From assembly GCA_028284805.1 (NCBI GenBank), contig JANQQZ010000102.1, positions 1 to 64,000 of the forward strand: a stretch of 64,000 nucleotides of DNA, in the 5' to 3' direction. How positions within the stretch are numbered: the stretch's first letter is position 1; each line of letters opens with the position of its first letter. Under the pieces are notes generated by a model, which was given only the letters and a program-made list of their open reading frames with translations, had not been told where the DNA came from and made no database searches. This document shows positions 1-8,919 of the stretch, piece by piece. Source of the DNA: Phycisphaerales bacterium. Its GTDB lineage: Bacteria > Planctomycetota > Phycisphaerae > Phycisphaerales > UBA1924. Position numbers and translations under genes: made by a program.

Positions 1-381
1 GAGACGCTCACCGATCCGGCGCTGCATCTTGATCTCGCAGTGCAGCTCGAGCGCCGTCGCGCGACCGAGTCGGTCCTCGAACTGCCCGCGCTCGCCAGCG
101 AGTTGGAATCGGGTGTCGTCTTCCCGAGGCTCCGCGCGACCATGCGTCTCTCGGACGACGCGGCCCTGCTGATCGTGCCCATGCCCGGAGCAACGCCAGA
201 CGACACCGCGCCCGCGGTCGGTCCGCCCGAGCCCATCACGCCCTCGCTCGGCGAGGCGATGCTCAGCTCGGTCGCGTCGGGGACGGCCGATCCCGTGCGA
301 CGCCGAGCGGTCGTTGCGCTGCTGCCGCGCCTGCCCGAACGCTTCTCGCTGGGCCCCGCGTCCGGCGCGCCGCCTCGCTAG
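1..381 (+). CDS. C-terminal part of an unrecognised protein (5' end outside window)
   Basis: The frame is open from the first base and ends at a TAG 9 bases before the antiporter start, so this is the last 126 codons of a gene that begins upstream. The tail is rich in Ala, Pro and Arg, with a stretch 'LSDDAALLIVPMPG' and no motif I recognise. Codon use, with third positions mostly G or C, matches its neighbours. It probably shares a transcript with the antiporter that follows. No function is proposed. Confidence 0.55.
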   Translation, partial: ETLTDPALHLDLAVQLERRRATESVLELPALASELESGVVFPRLRATMRLSDDAALLIVPMPGATPDDTAPAVGPPEPITPSLGEAMLSSVASGTADPVRRRAVVALLPRLPERFSLGPASGAPPR

Positions 382-390
382 CCTTCAGAG

Positions 391-1386
391 ATGCTCGCGC
401 TCTATCACATGGCTCTGCTCGTCCTCGGCATCGCGCTGCTGGTCCTGGGCGCTGACGTGCTCGTCAAGGGCGCGAAGCGTCTCGCCCGCGCCGCGGGCAT
501 CAGCCCGTTCGTCATCGGGCTCACGGTGGTCGCGTTCGGCACGAGCGCGCCCGAACTGGGGGGCTCGCTCGGCGCGGTGTTCAAGGGGGAGCCCGCGCTT
601 GCCGTCGGCAATGTGATCGGCTCGAACATCGCCAACATCGGGCTCATCCTGGGCGTCACCGCGATCATCTGCCCGATCCCCGTCCGGCTGTCGGTGATCC
701 GCAAGGAAGCGGTCATCATGATCGTGGTAACGGTCGGCGCGGTGCTGCTCATGCTGGGGGGCGGCGCGCACCGAATCGAGGGTGCGTTGCTCGTTGCCTC
801 GCTGTTCGCCTTCATCGTCTTCGCGTATCTCAACGGCAAGAAGCCGGCCGACAGCAGCGAGGCCTCCGAGCTCGTGCGCGCCGCTCAGGAGCTCGACGAC
901 GAGCTCGGGGCTTCCAAGCCGGATCAGCGGATCTGGGTGAGCATCGTGTTCGTGCTCGCGGGGCTCGCCATGCTCTTCTTCGGTTCGGTCCTGCTCGTGG
1001 ACGGAGCAAGAGCACTCGCGGAGATGGTCGGCGTCCCCACGGCGGTCATCGGGCTCTCGCTCGTTGCGTTCGGCACGAGCGTGCCCGAACTCGCCCTGTC
1101 CACGATCGCCGCCCTCCGCAAGGAGCCCGACATCGCGGTCGGCAACATCATCGGGTCGAACATCTTCAACCTGCTCTGTGTGCTCGGGTTCACGGCGCTG
1201 TTCTCGCCCGTGCAGCTGCCGCCGCCCGAGGGCTTCTGGACCCGCGACGCGCCGCTCATGATCCTGATCACGGTCGCGTGCATGCCGATCATGCTGGTCG
1301 GGCGGAACGTCTCCCGGATCGAGGGGGTGCTGCTTCTCGGACTCTACACGGGGTATCTGGGGGTTCTGTTCGTGACGAGCCGCTGA
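391..1386 (+). CDS. Calcium/sodium antiporter, CaCA family (YrbG-like)
   Basis: A 331-residue inner-membrane cation antiporter, predicted to exchange Ca2+ for Na+ (or H+/K+). The two inverted alpha repeats that define the CaCA family are clear. The first, near residues 37-85, holds 'VVAFGTSAPEL' and 'GNVIGSNIANIGLILG'. The second, near residues 215-270, holds 'LVAFGTSVPEL' and 'GNIIGSNIFNLLCVLG'. The acidic residue of each GTSxPEL is the expected cation ligand. About ten hydrophobic segments are separated by one charged cytoplasmic loop (about residues 150-175). The length matches bacterial YrbG-type proteins. The start could also be the ATG five codons downstream. Exact ion specificity cannot be read from the sequence. 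Confidence 0.93.
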   Translation: MLALYHMALLVLGIALLVLGADVLVKGAKRLARAAGISPFVIGLTVVAFGTSAPELGGSLGAVFKGEPALAVGNVIGSNIANIGLILGVTAIICPIPVRLSVIRKEAVIMIVVTVGAVLLMLGGGAHRIEGALLVASLFAFIVFAYLNGKKPADSSEASELVRAAQELDDELGASKPDQRIWVSIVFVLAGLAMLFFGSVLLVDGARALAEMVGVPTAVIGLSLVAFGTSVPELALSTIAALRKEPDIAVGNIIGSNIFNLLCVLGFTALFSPVQLPPPEGFWTRDAPLMILITVACMPIMLVGRNVSRIEGVLLLGLYTGYLGVLFVTSR

Positions 1387-1446
1387 GCTGGCGCGAGTCT
1401 GGGCCTGCGCCCGATCTGACTCGCCCCGCGGGCCGATAGCTCGACT

Positions 1447-2724
1447 GTGCTGCGCATCTCGACCAGCGAGGCCGAGACCGGGATGAGGCTGGCCATCCCG
1501 GTGTTCCACCCGACCGTCCCGGGGCAGGTGCTGCTGCGCGCCGGGTACGAGCTGGAGGCGCGCAGCCTCAAGCGTCTGCGCGACATGGGCGTCCGCACGC
1601 TGTGGGTCGCGATCCCCGAACTCGCAGAGCTCATGAGCCGCACGTCGCCCGAGATCATCCGCCACCAGGCGGCGGTCGCGGGGCACGTTGCGCGCCTCTT
1701 CGACACCATGCGCGAATCGGTCGACGGCGAGCTCGAGTACAACGCGTACGCGTCGACGGTGACCGATCTGATCGACGCCCTCGTCGCCGACCCGGACGCG
1801 GCGCTGATGGTCGACCGCATCGCCCGCGCAAGCGATGAGGAGCTCGAGCACGCCTCGACGGTCTGCTACCTCTCGACGCTGATCGGGCTGAAGCTGATCT
1901 GGTACCTGGAGCACCAGCGCCCGCGCGTGCCGGCGCACCGCGCACGCGCGGTCACGCCCCTGGGGATCGCGGGCATGTTGCACGATATCGGTGTCGTGCG
2001 CATGAGCGAGGAGCAGCGCGAGAGCGTCAGACGCAACCCCGACCCTGCGAACCCCGATTTCCGGGCGCACGTCGAGATCGGGTACCGCATGATCAGCGGG
2101 CGCGTGCCCCCGACGGTCGCCGCCGCGGTGCTGCATCACCACCAGCGGTTCGACGGCATGGGCTTCCCCGAGCGTCTCAAGGCCGACGGGCGGATCGAAC
2201 GCGTGGGGGGCGAGCAGATCCACATCCACGCGCGTGTGATCGCGGTTGCTGATGCGTTCGACCGGCTCAGCGTCGGGGCGGGGGGCGAGGACGTCCCGCG
2301 TGTGCGCGTCCTGCACCGCATGCTGCGCGGTGAGCGTTCGGCGTGGTTCGACCCGACCGTGCTGCACGCGCTGCTGGCCGTCTGCCCGCCATATGCGCCC
2401 GGCTCGCAGGTCGTCCTCTCGACCGGGGATCGGGCGGTCGTGGTCGGATGGGACACCCGCAACCCCTGCATGCCCAGGGTCCGACGCCTCGACCGGGACA
2501 ACCCCGCGGCGGTGGTCTCGGGGTCCACGATCGACCTCCGCAGCACGTCGGGCGTCTGCGTCGCAGAGGTCGACGGGCACGAGGTCGGGCGCGACAACTT
2601 CTACCCGGAGCACGCCGCCGAGTTCTGCTTGGACTCGCAGTCGCGCCGTCTGCACAACGCGGCCGAGAGCGACCGGGCGCGTGCCGCGGACGATCTGCTG
2701 TCGGACCGTCGCGCCTCGGCGTGA
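1447..2724 (+). CDS. HD-GYP domain protein, predicted cyclic-di-GMP phosphodiesterase
   Basis: A 425-residue soluble protein with a GTG start. Residues about 130-285 carry the HD-GYP metal-binding signature: a His in 'ELEHASTV', the HD pair in 'HDIGVV' (residues 179-180), a His in 'AHVEIGY', and 'HHHQRFDGMGFP' (residues 230-241), whose last residues stand in the GYP position as GFP. This order is typical of c-di-GMP phosphodiesterases that lower cellular c-di-GMP. The N-terminal 120 residues lack a receiver or PAS signature. The C-terminal 130 residues ('GSQVVLSTGDRAVVVG') look like a small beta-rich domain seen after HD-GYP in other proteins. A type IV pilus cluster lies 2.6 kb downstream, and c-di-GMP commonly controls pili, but no physical link is visible here. 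Confidence 0.88.
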   Translation: MLRISTSEAETGMRLAIPVFHPTVPGQVLLRAGYELEARSLKRLRDMGVRTLWVAIPELAELMSRTSPEIIRHQAAVAGHVARLFDTMRESVDGELEYNAYASTVTDLIDALVADPDAALMVDRIARASDEELEHASTVCYLSTLIGLKLIWYLEHQRPRVPAHRARAVTPLGIAGMLHDIGVVRMSEEQRESVRRNPDPANPDFRAHVEIGYRMISGRVPPTVAAAVLHHHQRFDGMGFPERLKADGRIERVGGEQIHIHARVIAVADAFDRLSVGAGGEDVPRVRVLHRMLRGERSAWFDPTVLHALLAVCPPYAPGSQVVLSTGDRAVVVGWDTRNPCMPRVRRLDRDNPAAVVSGSTIDLRSTSGVCVAEVDGHEVGRDNFYPEHAAEFCLDSQSRRLHNAAESDRARAADDLLSDRRASA

Positions 2725-2740
2725 CGGAGGGCGCGGAGGC

Positions 2741-4378
2741 TCAGCCGCCCCGGAAGGCCGCGGGGGTTGCCTGGCCCGCGGGGGGCTCGGCCCGCACGGG
2801 CTCGCCGTCCTCATTGAGCGTGAGTCCGACGAGCTCGAGCTCGCCCTGATCCCAGGGCCCATCGATGACCTCGCCCGCCGAGGGCTCGCGGAGCAGGACA
2901 CTCTGCCCGTCCTCCAGCCCCGCGATGATCTCGGCGTGCGTGTCGCTGAACCGACCCGTCTGCACGGGCACGCGCCGGTAGAGCCCGCCTTCGGGGACGT
3001 AGACGTACCGGACCGGCCCGTCGTTGAAGACCGCGGGCACAGGCGTCGCAAGCGACTCCTCGACGCGCCCCAGCACGATGGTCGCCTCGCAGCGCATCGA
3101 GGGCTTCAGCGCGCCCTCGCTGTTGGTGTCATCGATCGAGATCGTCACCGTGTACTCGCGCAGGTTCGGGTCGCGCCACCCGCCGTTTTCCGCGAGGATG
3201 CCGATGTCCTGCACCGTCCCGTTCACCGTCAGCCCGTTGGCGGCGTCGACGGTGACCATCGCCCGCTGCCCCGGGCGGATGCGCCCCGCGAGGCTCTCGT
3301 GCACGCGTACCTCAGCGACGAGCTTCGACACGTCGGGCAGCGCGAAGATCAGCTGGTTCGGGTGCACCTGCTGCCCGATCTGCATGGGCCCGTCGTTCGA
3401 CCAGAACCGGCGCGACTGCTCGACCGTCGTGCCGTAGACGACCATGCCCGCGGAGGGGGCGCGGACCGTTGCGTTCTCGATTTGTTCCTTGAGCTCGGCG
3501 ATCTCGTTTTCGCGCCGGGCGACGCGCCGCTGGCGGCTCGTGAGGTCGGCGCGCTTGTCCGCCAAGCGGATCTCGTTCTGACGCTCGACGCGGTCGAGCT
3601 CGGCACGGGCCTGCTCGACATCCGACTCCTTCTGCTCTCGGTCCCGGGCCTCCTGGTACGTGACGTACGACTTGTGCTCGAGCCTGGTGCGCTTTACCTG
3701 CGCCTGAGCCTTGATGTACGCCAGCTCGTCCTGCTTGGCCTGGTCGGCGCTGATGAAGCCCTGCGCGAGCAGGCCCTCCTCACCGATGTTCTTGTCGTGC
3801 TTCTCGCGGAGACGATCGAGCTCACGCTCGGCCTCTTCGATCGAGAGCTCGAGCTGCTGCATCTTGATCGCGTGATCGCCGTTGATCCACTGATCGAGCG
3901 CGAGCTCCGCGAGGCGCAGCTTCAGCTCCGCCGCCTGGCGGGTGCTGTCGTTGTCCGACTTCTGGATCTCGAAGGCGTTCTCGGCCGCGATCAGCTCGGC
4001 CCGGTCCGATTCGAGCCCGATCTCCTCATCGTCGAGCTCGGTCTGGAGCGAGTCGGAGTTGAGCACCGCGAGCACCTCGCCCTCCTCGACCCGCTTGCCC
4101 TCCTGGATGAGCTCGACGATGGTCGTGTGCTGCTCGAGCTTGGAGCGGACCTCGATCTGGTCCTCCGCCTGCAACTCGCCCGACGCGGTCGTCGTCATGT
4201 CGAAGGTCAGCACCGAGACCTGGGCGATGTCCGCGGTCTGGATCCGGGCGGTGTCGTCGCCCGAGTTCTCGAAGACGCCCAGCCTCCAGAGCCCGGCACC
4301 GATGCCCCCGACAACGACCAGCAGCACGATGGACTTCACCAACGCGCCGCCGCGGTTTCTGGTTTCACTCGTCGTCAT
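2741..4378 (-). CDS. HlyD/RND-type periplasmic adaptor (membrane fusion protein) with long coiled coil
   Basis: A 545-residue membrane-anchored adaptor of an efflux or export system. One N-terminal transmembrane segment (about residues 14-33) is followed by a lipoyl half-motif ('VRSKLEQHTTIVELIQEG'). A very long charged coiled coil follows (about residues 95-300, rich in Glu, Gln, Arg and Ala heptads). The second lipoyl half comes next ('NATVRAPSAGMVVYG'), then beta-barrel and membrane-proximal domains ('LVAEVRVHESLAGRIRPGQ', 'VPVQTGRFSDTHAEIIAGL'). The start is supported by GGAGGAT 8 bases upstream. No transporter or outer-membrane partner gene adjoins it in this window, so the partner and substrate are unknown. 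The coiled coil is roughly twice the length seen in AcrA. Confidence 0.88.
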   Translation of the reverse strand: MTTSETRNRGGALVKSIVLLVVVGGIGAGLWRLGVFENSGDDTARIQTADIAQVSVLTFDMTTTASGELQAEDQIEVRSKLEQHTTIVELIQEGKRVEEGEVLAVLNSDSLQTELDDEEIGLESDRAELIAAENAFEIQKSDNDSTRQAAELKLRLAELALDQWINGDHAIKMQQLELSIEEAERELDRLREKHDKNIGEEGLLAQGFISADQAKQDELAYIKAQAQVKRTRLEHKSYVTYQEARDREQKESDVEQARAELDRVERQNEIRLADKRADLTSRQRRVARRENEIAELKEQIENATVRAPSAGMVVYGTTVEQSRRFWSNDGPMQIGQQVHPNQLIFALPDVSKLVAEVRVHESLAGRIRPGQRAMVTVDAANGLTVNGTVQDIGILAENGGWRDPNLREYTVTISIDDTNSEGALKPSMRCEATIVLGRVEESLATPVPAVFNDGPVRYVYVPEGGLYRRVPVQTGRFSDTHAEIIAGLEDGQSVLLREPSAGEVIDGPWDQGELELVGLTLNEDGEPVRAEPPAGQATPAAFRGG

Positions 4379-4496
4379 GGCACCCGATCCTCCATCTGAG
4401 CGATTTTCGCGTCGCCCGCACAGTGTCTACAGGCGAGCGGGCCCGTGGTTCTTCGTCACGCAGGACGAATCGGATCTTGCCCTGTATGGTATCCGG

Positions 4497-5183
4497 ATGG
4501 GCACCGATCGCCGCATCCTGATCTGCGTCGCGGCCCCGCGTGAACGCGACGCCGTGTTCGATGCCGTGGGCGTGCCGCAGGACGCCCTACCCGGGACCAT
4601 CACGCCGCTTACCGAGGGTGTCGACAGCCTCGTCACGGGTGTCGGGCCGACGGCTGCCGCGGTCAGCGCTGCCGTTGCCCTGGCCCGCGGGGGCTACGGC
4701 GCGGTCGCCAACCTGGGGATCGGAGGCGCCTACCAGGGATCGGGCCTGAAGCTCGGTGAGACCGTCCTCTCGACGCGTTCGGTCCTCGCAGGCGAGGGCC
4801 GGGCCGAGGCGGAGCGGTTCGTCGGGCTCGCCGCGATGGGCTTCGGGGCGTTCGCTGGTGAGGACTGGCGCGATACATCCCGAGATCTGGTGGGCCGCCT
4901 CACGCCGCTCGCCGATCAGCTCGGCCCGATCGCGACGGTCTCCGCCGCCTCGGGCAGCGACGAGCTCGCCGCCCGGCTTGCCGCGCGCACCGGGGCGGTC
5001 GCCGAGGCGATGGAGGGGGCGGCGATCCACCTCGCGTGCGAGCGGTTCGGTGTGCCCTTCGCTGAGCTTCGCGTGATCAGCAACGTCGTGGGCGACCGCG
5101 AGCGCCACCCCTGGCGCCTCGACGAGGCCCTGGAGCGCCTCGGCGGGCTTGCGGCAGAGACCGTGGCCGCGCTCACCGGGTGA
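4497..5183 (+). CDS. mqnB: Futalosine hydrolase
   Basis: A 228-residue member of the nucleoside phosphorylase/MTA hydrolase superfamily. MqnB removes hypoxanthine from futalosine in the futalosine route to menaquinone. Diagnostic stretches are 'VGPTAAAVSAAVALA' near the N-terminus, 'NLGIGGAYQGSGLKLGE', 'SAASGSDELAARLAARTG' and the catalytic-region 'VAEAMEGAAIHLACERFGV', followed by 'ELRVISNVVGDR'. The frame is open far upstream, but homology starts at the ATG chosen here (MGTDRRILICVAAP), which gives the usual family length. Other mqn genes are not adjacent, which is common because the pathway is often scattered. Adjacent gene order gives no further clue. Confidence 0.88.
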   Translation: MGTDRRILICVAAPRERDAVFDAVGVPQDALPGTITPLTEGVDSLVTGVGPTAAAVSAAVALARGGYGAVANLGIGGAYQGSGLKLGETVLSTRSVLAGEGRAEAERFVGLAAMGFGAFAGEDWRDTSRDLVGRLTPLADQLGPIATVSAASGSDELAARLAARTGAVAEAMEGAAIHLACERFGVPFAELRVISNVVGDRERHPWRLDEALERLGGLAAETVAALTG

Positions 5184-5348
5184 CGTCCGAAAACAGCGGA
5201 TGCGTCCGGTCGTGCCGACTGCGCAGGATCGCGTGTCTGCGACGGTCCGTGTCCCCGCGCCACCCGCTCAATGCCACCCGGTTCACCGCCGATGTAGCCC
5301 CCGGTGTTGGCGGAGTCTCTGCCGGCACTCGGGCGCAGAGGGGTGTCG

Positions 5349-6554
5349 ATGCGGAAGGCCTCGCTTGGAGCATTGCGGCAGCTTGGGGGCAAGACGGGCG
5401 CACCCAAGCCCGGCAAGGTCTACCCGATCGCGGTCGACTTCGGTGCCTCTGCGCTCAAGGTGATGCAGCTCACCCCGGGCGAGACGCCCGGGCTCGGGGC
5501 CGCGGCCTCGGTCGAGACCCCGCATGAGCTGCTCGACGACCCCTCCGCTCGGCTGGCGTTCCAGATCGAGCAGCTGCCCCGTCTTGTCCGCGGCGCGGGC
5601 TTCAAGGGCAAGCGTGCGGTCTGTCTGATCCCTGCCTGTCTGACGCACACCACGCATGTGCAGGTGCCCAGGGGCGAACCCGCGATGGTCGAAACCAGCG
5701 CGAGGCTCGCTGTCGCATCGCAGCTGTCGTGCTCGCCCGATGCCCTGGTCGTCCGACACCACGAGGTCGGCCCTGCGGTCGAGCCCTCCAAGACCGAGGT
5801 CATCACCATCGCGGCCTCGCGGGGTGTGGTGGGCCGGCTCATGGGCGGTCTGTCGTCGGCCAAGCTCGAGCCCGTGGGCATGCGCACCGAGGCGGTCGCC
5901 CTGCTGCGCGGCTTCACGTCGCTCGGGCTCACGACAGAGAACGACGTCTGCCTGTACCTCGACCTTGGGATGAGCGCGACGAAGGCGGTGATCGCTCAGG
6001 GCAACCACATGCGTCTGGCGCGGTCGATCGAGCTGGGCGGGCGGTCCCTGGACGAGGAGATCTCGCGCCGAAGGAAGGTCAGCCTGGCGCGGTCGCACGA
6101 GCTGCGGCTCGCCTGCACCGAGTTCTCGGGCGTGGAGCGGGCGCCCGTGGCGTCTGTAACGGGTCTGGGGGAGAGCGGATCGGCCCGGGTTGGGCAAACC
6201 GGGCTTCGGATGCCCGCCGAGCCTGCCGACAACATGAAGAAGGTGAGCGTACTGCCCGACGTGGGGGAGACGCTCGAGATGCTGGGCGACGAGGTGGCGA
6301 TGTGCCTTCGGTATCACCACAGCCTGTTCCCCGATTCGCCTGTGACGCGCGCGGTGCTCACGGGCGGGGAGTCGCGCCAGCTGACGCTGTGCCGTCGACT
6401 GGCGGGTGTGGTGCGCGTCGCCGTGCAGGCGGGGGACCCGTCGCGGGCGCTGCTTCGGTCCGGGAAGGAACCAGCGGCGGGGGTGGATACGGCCCAGCCG
6501 ATGCCCGGGTGGGCGGCCGTGCTCGGGCTCGGGCTGTGCCCGACGGATCTGTGA
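5349..6554 (+). CDS. pilM: Type IV pilus assembly protein PilM-like (actin-like ATPase fold)
   Basis: A 401-residue cytoplasmic protein of the actin/FtsA-like fold. PilM docks on the N-terminus of PilN and links the alignment subcomplex to the ATPase. The phosphate-binding signature 'IAVDFGASALKVMQL' is near residue 28, with a second nucleotide-binding stretch 'VCLYLDLGMSATKAVIAQG' and the C-terminal 'RAVLTGGESRQLTLCRRL'. The ATG chosen has AGAGGGG just upstream; an upstream in-frame start would add 15 residues without homology. It heads a five-gene run (PilM, PilN-, PilO- and PilP-like, PilB/GspE) that is tightly spaced and certainly co-transcribed. The region between residues 235 and 300 is less conserved and contains a Gly/Ser-rich insert. 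Confidence 0.85.
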   Translation: MRKASLGALRQLGGKTGAPKPGKVYPIAVDFGASALKVMQLTPGETPGLGAAASVETPHELLDDPSARLAFQIEQLPRLVRGAGFKGKRAVCLIPACLTHTTHVQVPRGEPAMVETSARLAVASQLSCSPDALVVRHHEVGPAVEPSKTEVITIAASRGVVGRLMGGLSSAKLEPVGMRTEAVALLRGFTSLGLTTENDVCLYLDLGMSATKAVIAQGNHMRLARSIELGGRSLDEEISRRRKVSLARSHELRLACTEFSGVERAPVASVTGLGESGSARVGQTGLRMPAEPADNMKKVSVLPDVGETLEMLGDEVAMCLRYHHSLFPDSPVTRAVLTGGESRQLTLCRRLAGVVRVAVQAGDPSRALLRSGKEPAAGVDTAQPMPGWAAVLGLGLCPTDL

Positions 6555-6595
6555 CAAGCTGAAGCCGGCGCGGGTCGGTGTGGAAGGGTGGACCT

Positions 6596-7675
6596 ATGGA
6601 TGACCAGACGACAACCAAGCCGCTGAGCTCCTGGGAACAGGACAGCAGCTTCCTCCCCGAGGACTACGTCAAGAGCCGCGCCGAGCGCCGGGCGAACCTG
6701 CTCAGCCTCACGCTGTTCGGCGTGATGATGCTCGCGGTCGTCGCCGCGTTCTTCGCCACGAACAAGAAGTGGATGACCGTCCGCGACGAGAAGCGGTCGA
6801 TCAACGCGATGTACGTCCAGGAGGCGGCCAAGATCGACGAGCTCAAGGAGCTCGAGACCCAGCGCGACGAGCTGATCAAGAAGGCCGAGGTGACCGCGGC
6901 CCTCGTCGAGCGCGTCCCCCGCTCGCTGCTCTTTGCCGAGATCGTCCGGCGCATGCCCTCCGAGGTGAAGCTGCTCGAGCTCGAGCTCGAGAGCGAGGAG
7001 ATCAAGAAGGCGTCGTCCTCGGCGAAGAAGTCCGCGGGCGTGCGCACGCTCTCGGGCGCCGGCAAGAAGTCGGGCGCGCCCGCCGAGGACAAGAAGGACG
7101 AGTCGCTCGTGCCCGAGTACCGCCAGACGCTGACGCTGGTGGGCGTGGGTCGCGATAACGACAACATCGCCGACTACATCGAGAGCCTGAAGAACTGCGC
7201 GATCCTGACCGCGGTCGAGCTGCAGTACATCAAGCAGACCACGATCGAGAACGCGGACCTGCGGAAGTTCGAGCTCCGGGCCCGCATCCGCCCGGGCATC
7301 GACGCACGTGGTCTGGTCGACCCCGACCAGGCGATCGACCTGCCCGAGGTGCTCGACGCCGAGGGCCTTGCGCCGACCGCCCCGATCATCCTGCCGCCCA
7401 GCCAGCTCGGTCCCGACGGCGAGCCGATCCGCCCGGGCGAGGACGAGCCCGAGAGCCCGATGGGCATGTTCGGCTCCGCTTTCGGGGCGCTCAAGAACCT
7501 GGGCGAGCGGGCCCAGAACTTCGTGACGCCCGACGAGGAAGGCGAGCCCGAGGTGCCCTGGGAACAGGTGCCCGCGTCGATCGACGACGTCGAGCCCCCA
7601 GCACAACCCGCAGACGAGAGCGAGCCCGAGACGGACGCAGAGACCGAGACCACGAACGACGAAGGGGAGGGCTGA
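6596..7675 (+). CDS. PilN-like type IV pilus inner-membrane protein
   Basis: A 359-residue bitopic membrane protein in the PilN position. A short cytoplasmic N-terminus carries the stretch expected to bind PilM. One transmembrane helix (about residues 38-58, 'LFGVMMLAVVAAFFATN') is followed by a periplasmic coiled coil (about 70-110, Glu/Lys/Leu-rich) and an alpha/beta ferredoxin-like domain ('YRQTLTLVGVGRDNDNIADY', 'LKNCAILTAVELQYI'). The ATG is preceded by GGAAGGGTGG; a GTG six codons upstream is less likely. The last 120 residues are Pro/Asp/Glu-rich and look disordered, making the protein much longer than classical PilN (about 200 residues). Assignment rests on topology and gene order more than on direct similarity. 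Confidence 0.75.
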   Translation: MDDQTTTKPLSSWEQDSSFLPEDYVKSRAERRANLLSLTLFGVMMLAVVAAFFATNKKWMTVRDEKRSINAMYVQEAAKIDELKELETQRDELIKKAEVTAALVERVPRSLLFAEIVRRMPSEVKLLELELESEEIKKASSSAKKSAGVRTLSGAGKKSGAPAEDKKDESLVPEYRQTLTLVGVGRDNDNIADYIESLKNCAILTAVELQYIKQTTIENADLRKFELRARIRPGIDARGLVDPDQAIDLPEVLDAEGLAPTAPIILPPSQLGPDGEPIRPGEDEPESPMGMFGSAFGALKNLGERAQNFVTPDEEGEPEVPWEQVPASIDDVEPPAQPADESEPETDAETETTNDEGEG

Positions 7676-7678
7676 TCC

Positions 7679-8221
7679 ATGCGATTCGGCATCCGAGAGT
7701 TGGTGCTGCTTGTCGTGCTGATGGCCCTGCCGCTGTCGAGCTGGTGGCTGGTCTTCCGTCCGAACAACGAGAAGATCGAGCAGGCCGAGCAGGAGATCGA
7801 GCACAAGCGTGAGATGCTCGAGAAGCTGCAGACGGTGACGAGCCGGAGCGACTCGCTCGAGGCGGCGACCGCCGAGATCGAGGCGGGCATCAACGCGATC
7901 GAGGCGCGCCTGCCCAGCGACCGCGAGATCGACGATGTCGTGCGTCAGGTGTCGGCGCTCGCGGTCGAGAGCGGGCTGGCCCAGCCCGGCATGATCGCCA
8001 AGCCGCCCGTGCGCGGGGCGCTCTACATGGAGCAGCCCATCGAGATGTCGCTGACGGGCGAGTTCAAGGGGTTCTACGAGTTCCTGTTGGCCCTGGAGCA
8101 GATGCCCCGCATCACCCGCATGCCCACGATGGAGCTCGAGCGCTCCAAGGACGTGGACGGTCACCTCAAGGCCGAGTTCACGCTGAACATCTACTTCGAG
8201 AGCGAGGACGACCAGTCATGA
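7679..8221 (+). CDS. PilO-like type IV pilus inner-membrane protein
   Basis: A 180-residue bitopic protein. It has one transmembrane helix near the N-terminus ('LVLLVVLMALPLSSWWLVF'), a coiled coil (about residues 35-75) and a compact periplasmic alpha/beta domain with 'IEMSLTGEFKGFYEFLLAL' and 'TRMPTMELERS', the pattern of PilO (Pfam T2SSM_b/PilO). PilO pairs with PilN in the alignment complex that spans the periplasm. It starts 4 bases after the PilN-like stop, and its own stop overlaps the next start by 4 bases (ATGA), so translation is probably coupled. Confidence 0.8.
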   Translation: MRFGIRELVLLVVLMALPLSSWWLVFRPNNEKIEQAEQEIEHKREMLEKLQTVTSRSDSLEAATAEIEAGINAIEARLPSDREIDDVVRQVSALAVESGLAQPGMIAKPPVRGALYMEQPIEMSLTGEFKGFYEFLLALEQMPRITRMPTMELERSKDVDGHLKAEFTLNIYFESEDDQS

Positions 8222-8904
8222 GCATCCACGAGTTCGACGAGTCGCTCGGCACGATCGAGCAGGAGCCCGCGGGCGGGGTGTACACCCCCGCGCTGGCGAA
8301 GATCCAGGCCGGCGCCGCCGACCCGGGCGCCGAGGCCGCGGTCGCGCACCGCTCGGCGACCAAGCAGTACATGCTGCTCGGGGGCGTGATCCTCGCGGGC
8401 ATCGGTGTGCTGGTCTTCCTCCGGATGCAGGGCGTCGGCGCAGGCCTCGCGGTCGGGGACGACGGCGTCAGCATCGACTACCCGCTCGATGCCCCGACGA
8501 ACGTCAACACCGAGAACAGGCAGCAGGAGGTCCTCGAAGCGCTGGCCAGCACCGACGATGTCGTGCAGGTCCCCGCTGACCAGATCGAGGAGAACCCCTT
8601 CCGCCTGCAGTCGATCACGTCCTCGGGCGAGGAGGTCGTGCAGGCCGAGGTCGACCTGCCCCACGAGCCGGTCGGGCCGAGGGAGGAGGAGCTGCGTCTG
8701 GCGGAGCTCGACAGCCTCGTCGCGACGCTCGAGCTGAACACGGTGATCGCCGGGCGGATCTCGCTCGCGCGGATCAACGGCAAGACCTACCGCATCGGCG
8801 ACACCGTCGCCGGCGAGTTCCGGGTCATGGCGATCAACCCCGATCGCACGGTCGAGATCAAGGCCGATGAGGTGACATACGTCCTAGAGATGGCCAGTCG
8901 CTAA
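8218..8904 (+). CDS. PilP/GspC-like pilus or secretion inner-membrane protein
   Basis: A 228-residue protein overlapping the PilO-like gene by ATGA. A cytoplasmic N-terminus of about 48 residues precedes one transmembrane helix ('YMLLGGVILAGIGVLVFL'). A flexible, acidic linker leads to a C-terminal domain containing 'SLARINGKTYRIGDTVAG' and 'FRVMAINPDRTVEIKADEV'. This resembles the homology region shared by GspC and PilP, in which a short beta-barrel meets the secretin. PilP is usually a lipoprotein; no lipobox is present here, so a GspC-like topology fits better. The secretin itself is not in the window. The name is inferred from position and domain shape. Confidence 0.68.
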   Translation: MSIHEFDESLGTIEQEPAGGVYTPALAKIQAGAADPGAEAAVAHRSATKQYMLLGGVILAGIGVLVFLRMQGVGAGLAVGDDGVSIDYPLDAPTNVNTENRQQEVLEALASTDDVVQVPADQIEENPFRLQSITSSGEEVVQAEVDLPHEPVGPREEELRLAELDSLVATLELNTVIAGRISLARINGKTYRIGDTVAGEFRVMAINPDRTVEIKADEVTYVLEMASR

Positions 8905-8919
8905 CACCGCGGAGCACCC

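Noticed and set aside
385-3051. Very long minus-strand open frame opposite the antiporter and HD-GYP genes
   Set aside because: It is dominated by Arg, Asp, Ala and Pro with no motif. The opposite strand encodes clear families in the same region. Long antisense frames are expected at this GC content.
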